Assembly (NCBI GenBank): GCA_031287975.1
Contig: JAITSF010000011.1
Location: forward strand, 1-6,035
DNA from: Candidatus Nomurabacteria bacterium
GTDB taxonomy: Bacteria; Patescibacteriota; Saccharimonadia; Saccharimonadales; Saccharimonadaceae
Direction of reading: 5' to 3'
Length of the DNA: 6,035 nucleotides
Of the stretch, positions 4,993-6,035 are shown piece by piece. The translations under genes and the position numbers were made by a program. The notes below the pieces were generated by a model, which was not told where the DNA came from, did not search any database, and saw only the letters and a list, made by a program, of their open reading frames with translations. Positions within the stretch are counted from its first letter, which is position 1. Every line of letters starts with the position of its first letter.

Positions 4993-6035
4993 ATGGAAAC
5001 ACTAAGCAAAAAACTTGATGAGTTGTCGGCGGAGTTGGCGGCGGTTGGGGAGAAATTGAGGATTGACGACAGCCGGCGGGAATTGGCGGCGGTTGAGGTT
5101 GAGTTGTCGAAGGCTGGTGTTTGGGATAACCCTGAACAGGCTCAGGAATTTTCTAGAACCGCTACAGAACTTAAAAACACTCTTCGGGCTTGGGACGATT
5201 TGGCGGCGCAGCTGCAAGAACTTAAGGAAATGGTCGGTTTCAACGACACTAGTTTACATAGCGAAATTTCCGCTCAAACTTCGACTTTAGAAAACAAGCT
5301 TGGCGAGTTCAAAAAGCAATCTCGCTACAGCGGAAAATACGACAAAAACGCCGCGATTTTGCGAATCAGTGCCGGCGCGGGCGGGGCGGACGCTATGGAT
5401 TTTGCGGCTATGTTGGAGCGTATGTATTTGCGTTGGGCGGAAAAAGTCGGTCGGTCGGCTAAAGTTGTCGAGCGCAGCACTGGCGAAACCGCCGGCATTA
5501 AAACCAGCGTTATCGAGATCGACGGCGACTTGGCTTATGGCAAATTGCAGAGCGAGAACGGCGTGCATCGGCTGGTGCGGCTTAGCCCATTTAACGCCGA
5601 AAGCCGCGAAACTTCGTTTGCTTTGGTGGAGGTTCTGCCCCGTATCAGCCAACCCGACGCTGTCGAAATCGACCCAAAAGACCTCAAAATCGACGTTTAC
5701 CGCTCCGGCGGTCGCGGTGGTCAAAGTGTCAATACCACCGACAGCGCTGTGCGCGTAACGCATTTACCGACCGGTATCGTGGTAGCGATCCAAAACGAGC
5801 GCTCACAGCTCCAAAACAAAGCCAAAGCTATGGAAATCCTGCGTGGCAAGTTAGCCCAACTACAAATGATTCAACACGTCGACTCCACCAAAGACCTGCG
5901 CGCCGGCGAATCCGCCAGCTGGGGTAGCCAAATCCGCAACTATGTCCTACACCCCTACAAGCTTGTCAAAGATGTCCGCACCAAGTACCAAGAATCCGAC
6001 CCCGAAGCCGTTTTCGACGGCAAAATCGACGGCTT
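4993..6035 (+). CDS. prfB: Peptide chain release factor 2 (C-terminal end cut by window)
   Basis: 347 codons are open to the right edge; E. coli RF2 has 365, so only roughly 10-20 residues are missing. RF2 recognises UAA and UGA in the ribosomal A site and triggers peptide release. The stop-codon-reading tripeptide is SPF (198-200, within RLVRLSPFNAESRETSFA), typical of RF2 and unlike the PxT of RF1. The universal hydrolysis motif GGQ is at 242-244, followed by SVNTTDSAVRVTH. Domain 1 is a coiled-coil-like helical bundle (1-110); ISAGAGGADAMDFAAMLERM (125-144) is the conserved start of the catalytic half. There is no in-frame UGA or CTTTGA slip site near codons 20-30, so the autoregulatory +1 frameshift of many prfB genes is absent. 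GGGG lies only 2 nt before the ATG and is too close to be a Shine-Dalgarno; a leaderless transcript is likely. Confidence 0.95.
   Translation, partial: METLSKKLDELSAELAAVGEKLRIDDSRRELAAVEVELSKAGVWDNPEQAQEFSRTATELKNTLRAWDDLAAQLQELKEMVGFNDTSLHSEISAQTSTLENKLGEFKKQSRYSGKYDKNAAILRISAGAGGADAMDFAAMLERMYLRWAEKVGRSAKVVERSTGETAGIKTSVIEIDGDLAYGKLQSENGVHRLVRLSPFNAESRETSFALVEVLPRISQPDAVEIDPKDLKIDVYRSGGRGGQSVNTTDSAVRVTHLPTGIVVAIQNERSQLQNKAKAMEILRGKLAQLQMIQHVDSTKDLRAGESASWGSQIRNYVLHPYKLVKDVRTKYQESDPEAVFDGKIDG

Noticed and set aside
5050..5085. Programmed frameshift site near TTGAGGATTGAC in prfB
   Set aside because: There is no in-frame stop here; the TGA is out of frame and the reading frame is continuous.
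5300..5758. Open frames of about 150 codons in other frames of prfB, on both strands
   Set aside because: The continuous prfB frame with SPF and GGQ explains this region; the others lack starts with ribosome sites and recognisable motifs.

Overview
This 6-kb window looks like chromosomal DNA from a small-genome bacterium, most plausibly a member of the Patescibacteria/CPR (possibly Saccharibacteria-like). That placement is an inference from compact overlapping genes, tandem LOG-family proteins, a divergent short guanylate kinase and a small two-CxxC protein; it was not tested by any search. UGA is an ordinary stop here: three genes end in TGA and a release factor 2 gene is present, so the UGA-to-glycine recoding of Gracilibacteria/Absconditabacteria does not apply.

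Layout. Positions 1-426 (minus strand) hold the start of obg, a ribosome-assembly GTPase, running off the left edge. Its frame contains a 72-nt imperfect palindrome that looks like an in-frame insertion. A short divergent promoter region (427-505) separates it from two overlapping LOG-family genes on the plus strand (506-1228 and 1228-2118). A 290-nt intergenic stretch (2119-2408) follows. It carries a strong extended -10 promoter, a highly structured RNA of about 120 nt ending in an intrinsic terminator, and a further leader ending in a near-perfect Shine-Dalgarno sequence.

That leader precedes four tightly overlapping genes: a 126-aa two-CxxC zinc-binding-type protein, a GTP cyclohydrolase II-family protein with an extra N-terminal segment, orotidine 5'-phosphate decarboxylase (pyrF), and a divergent guanylate-kinase-like P-loop protein. 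Parts of this cassette are clearly more AT-rich than the flanking genes. After it comes prfB (release factor 2), truncated by the right edge and apparently transcribed from its own promoter.

How it fits together. The four-gene cassette handles purine and pyrimidine nucleotides (a GTP-ring-opening family, OMP to UMP, a GMP-kinase relative). It is led by an RNA that could act as a riboswitch or attenuator, or be a separate small RNA. Two cassette enzymes lack residues that define the standard activity of their families, so the product of the set may not be the textbook one; this is the best candidate here for an undescribed system. obg and prfB both appear to be leaderless, with the -10 hexamer exactly 6 nt upstream of the ATG.
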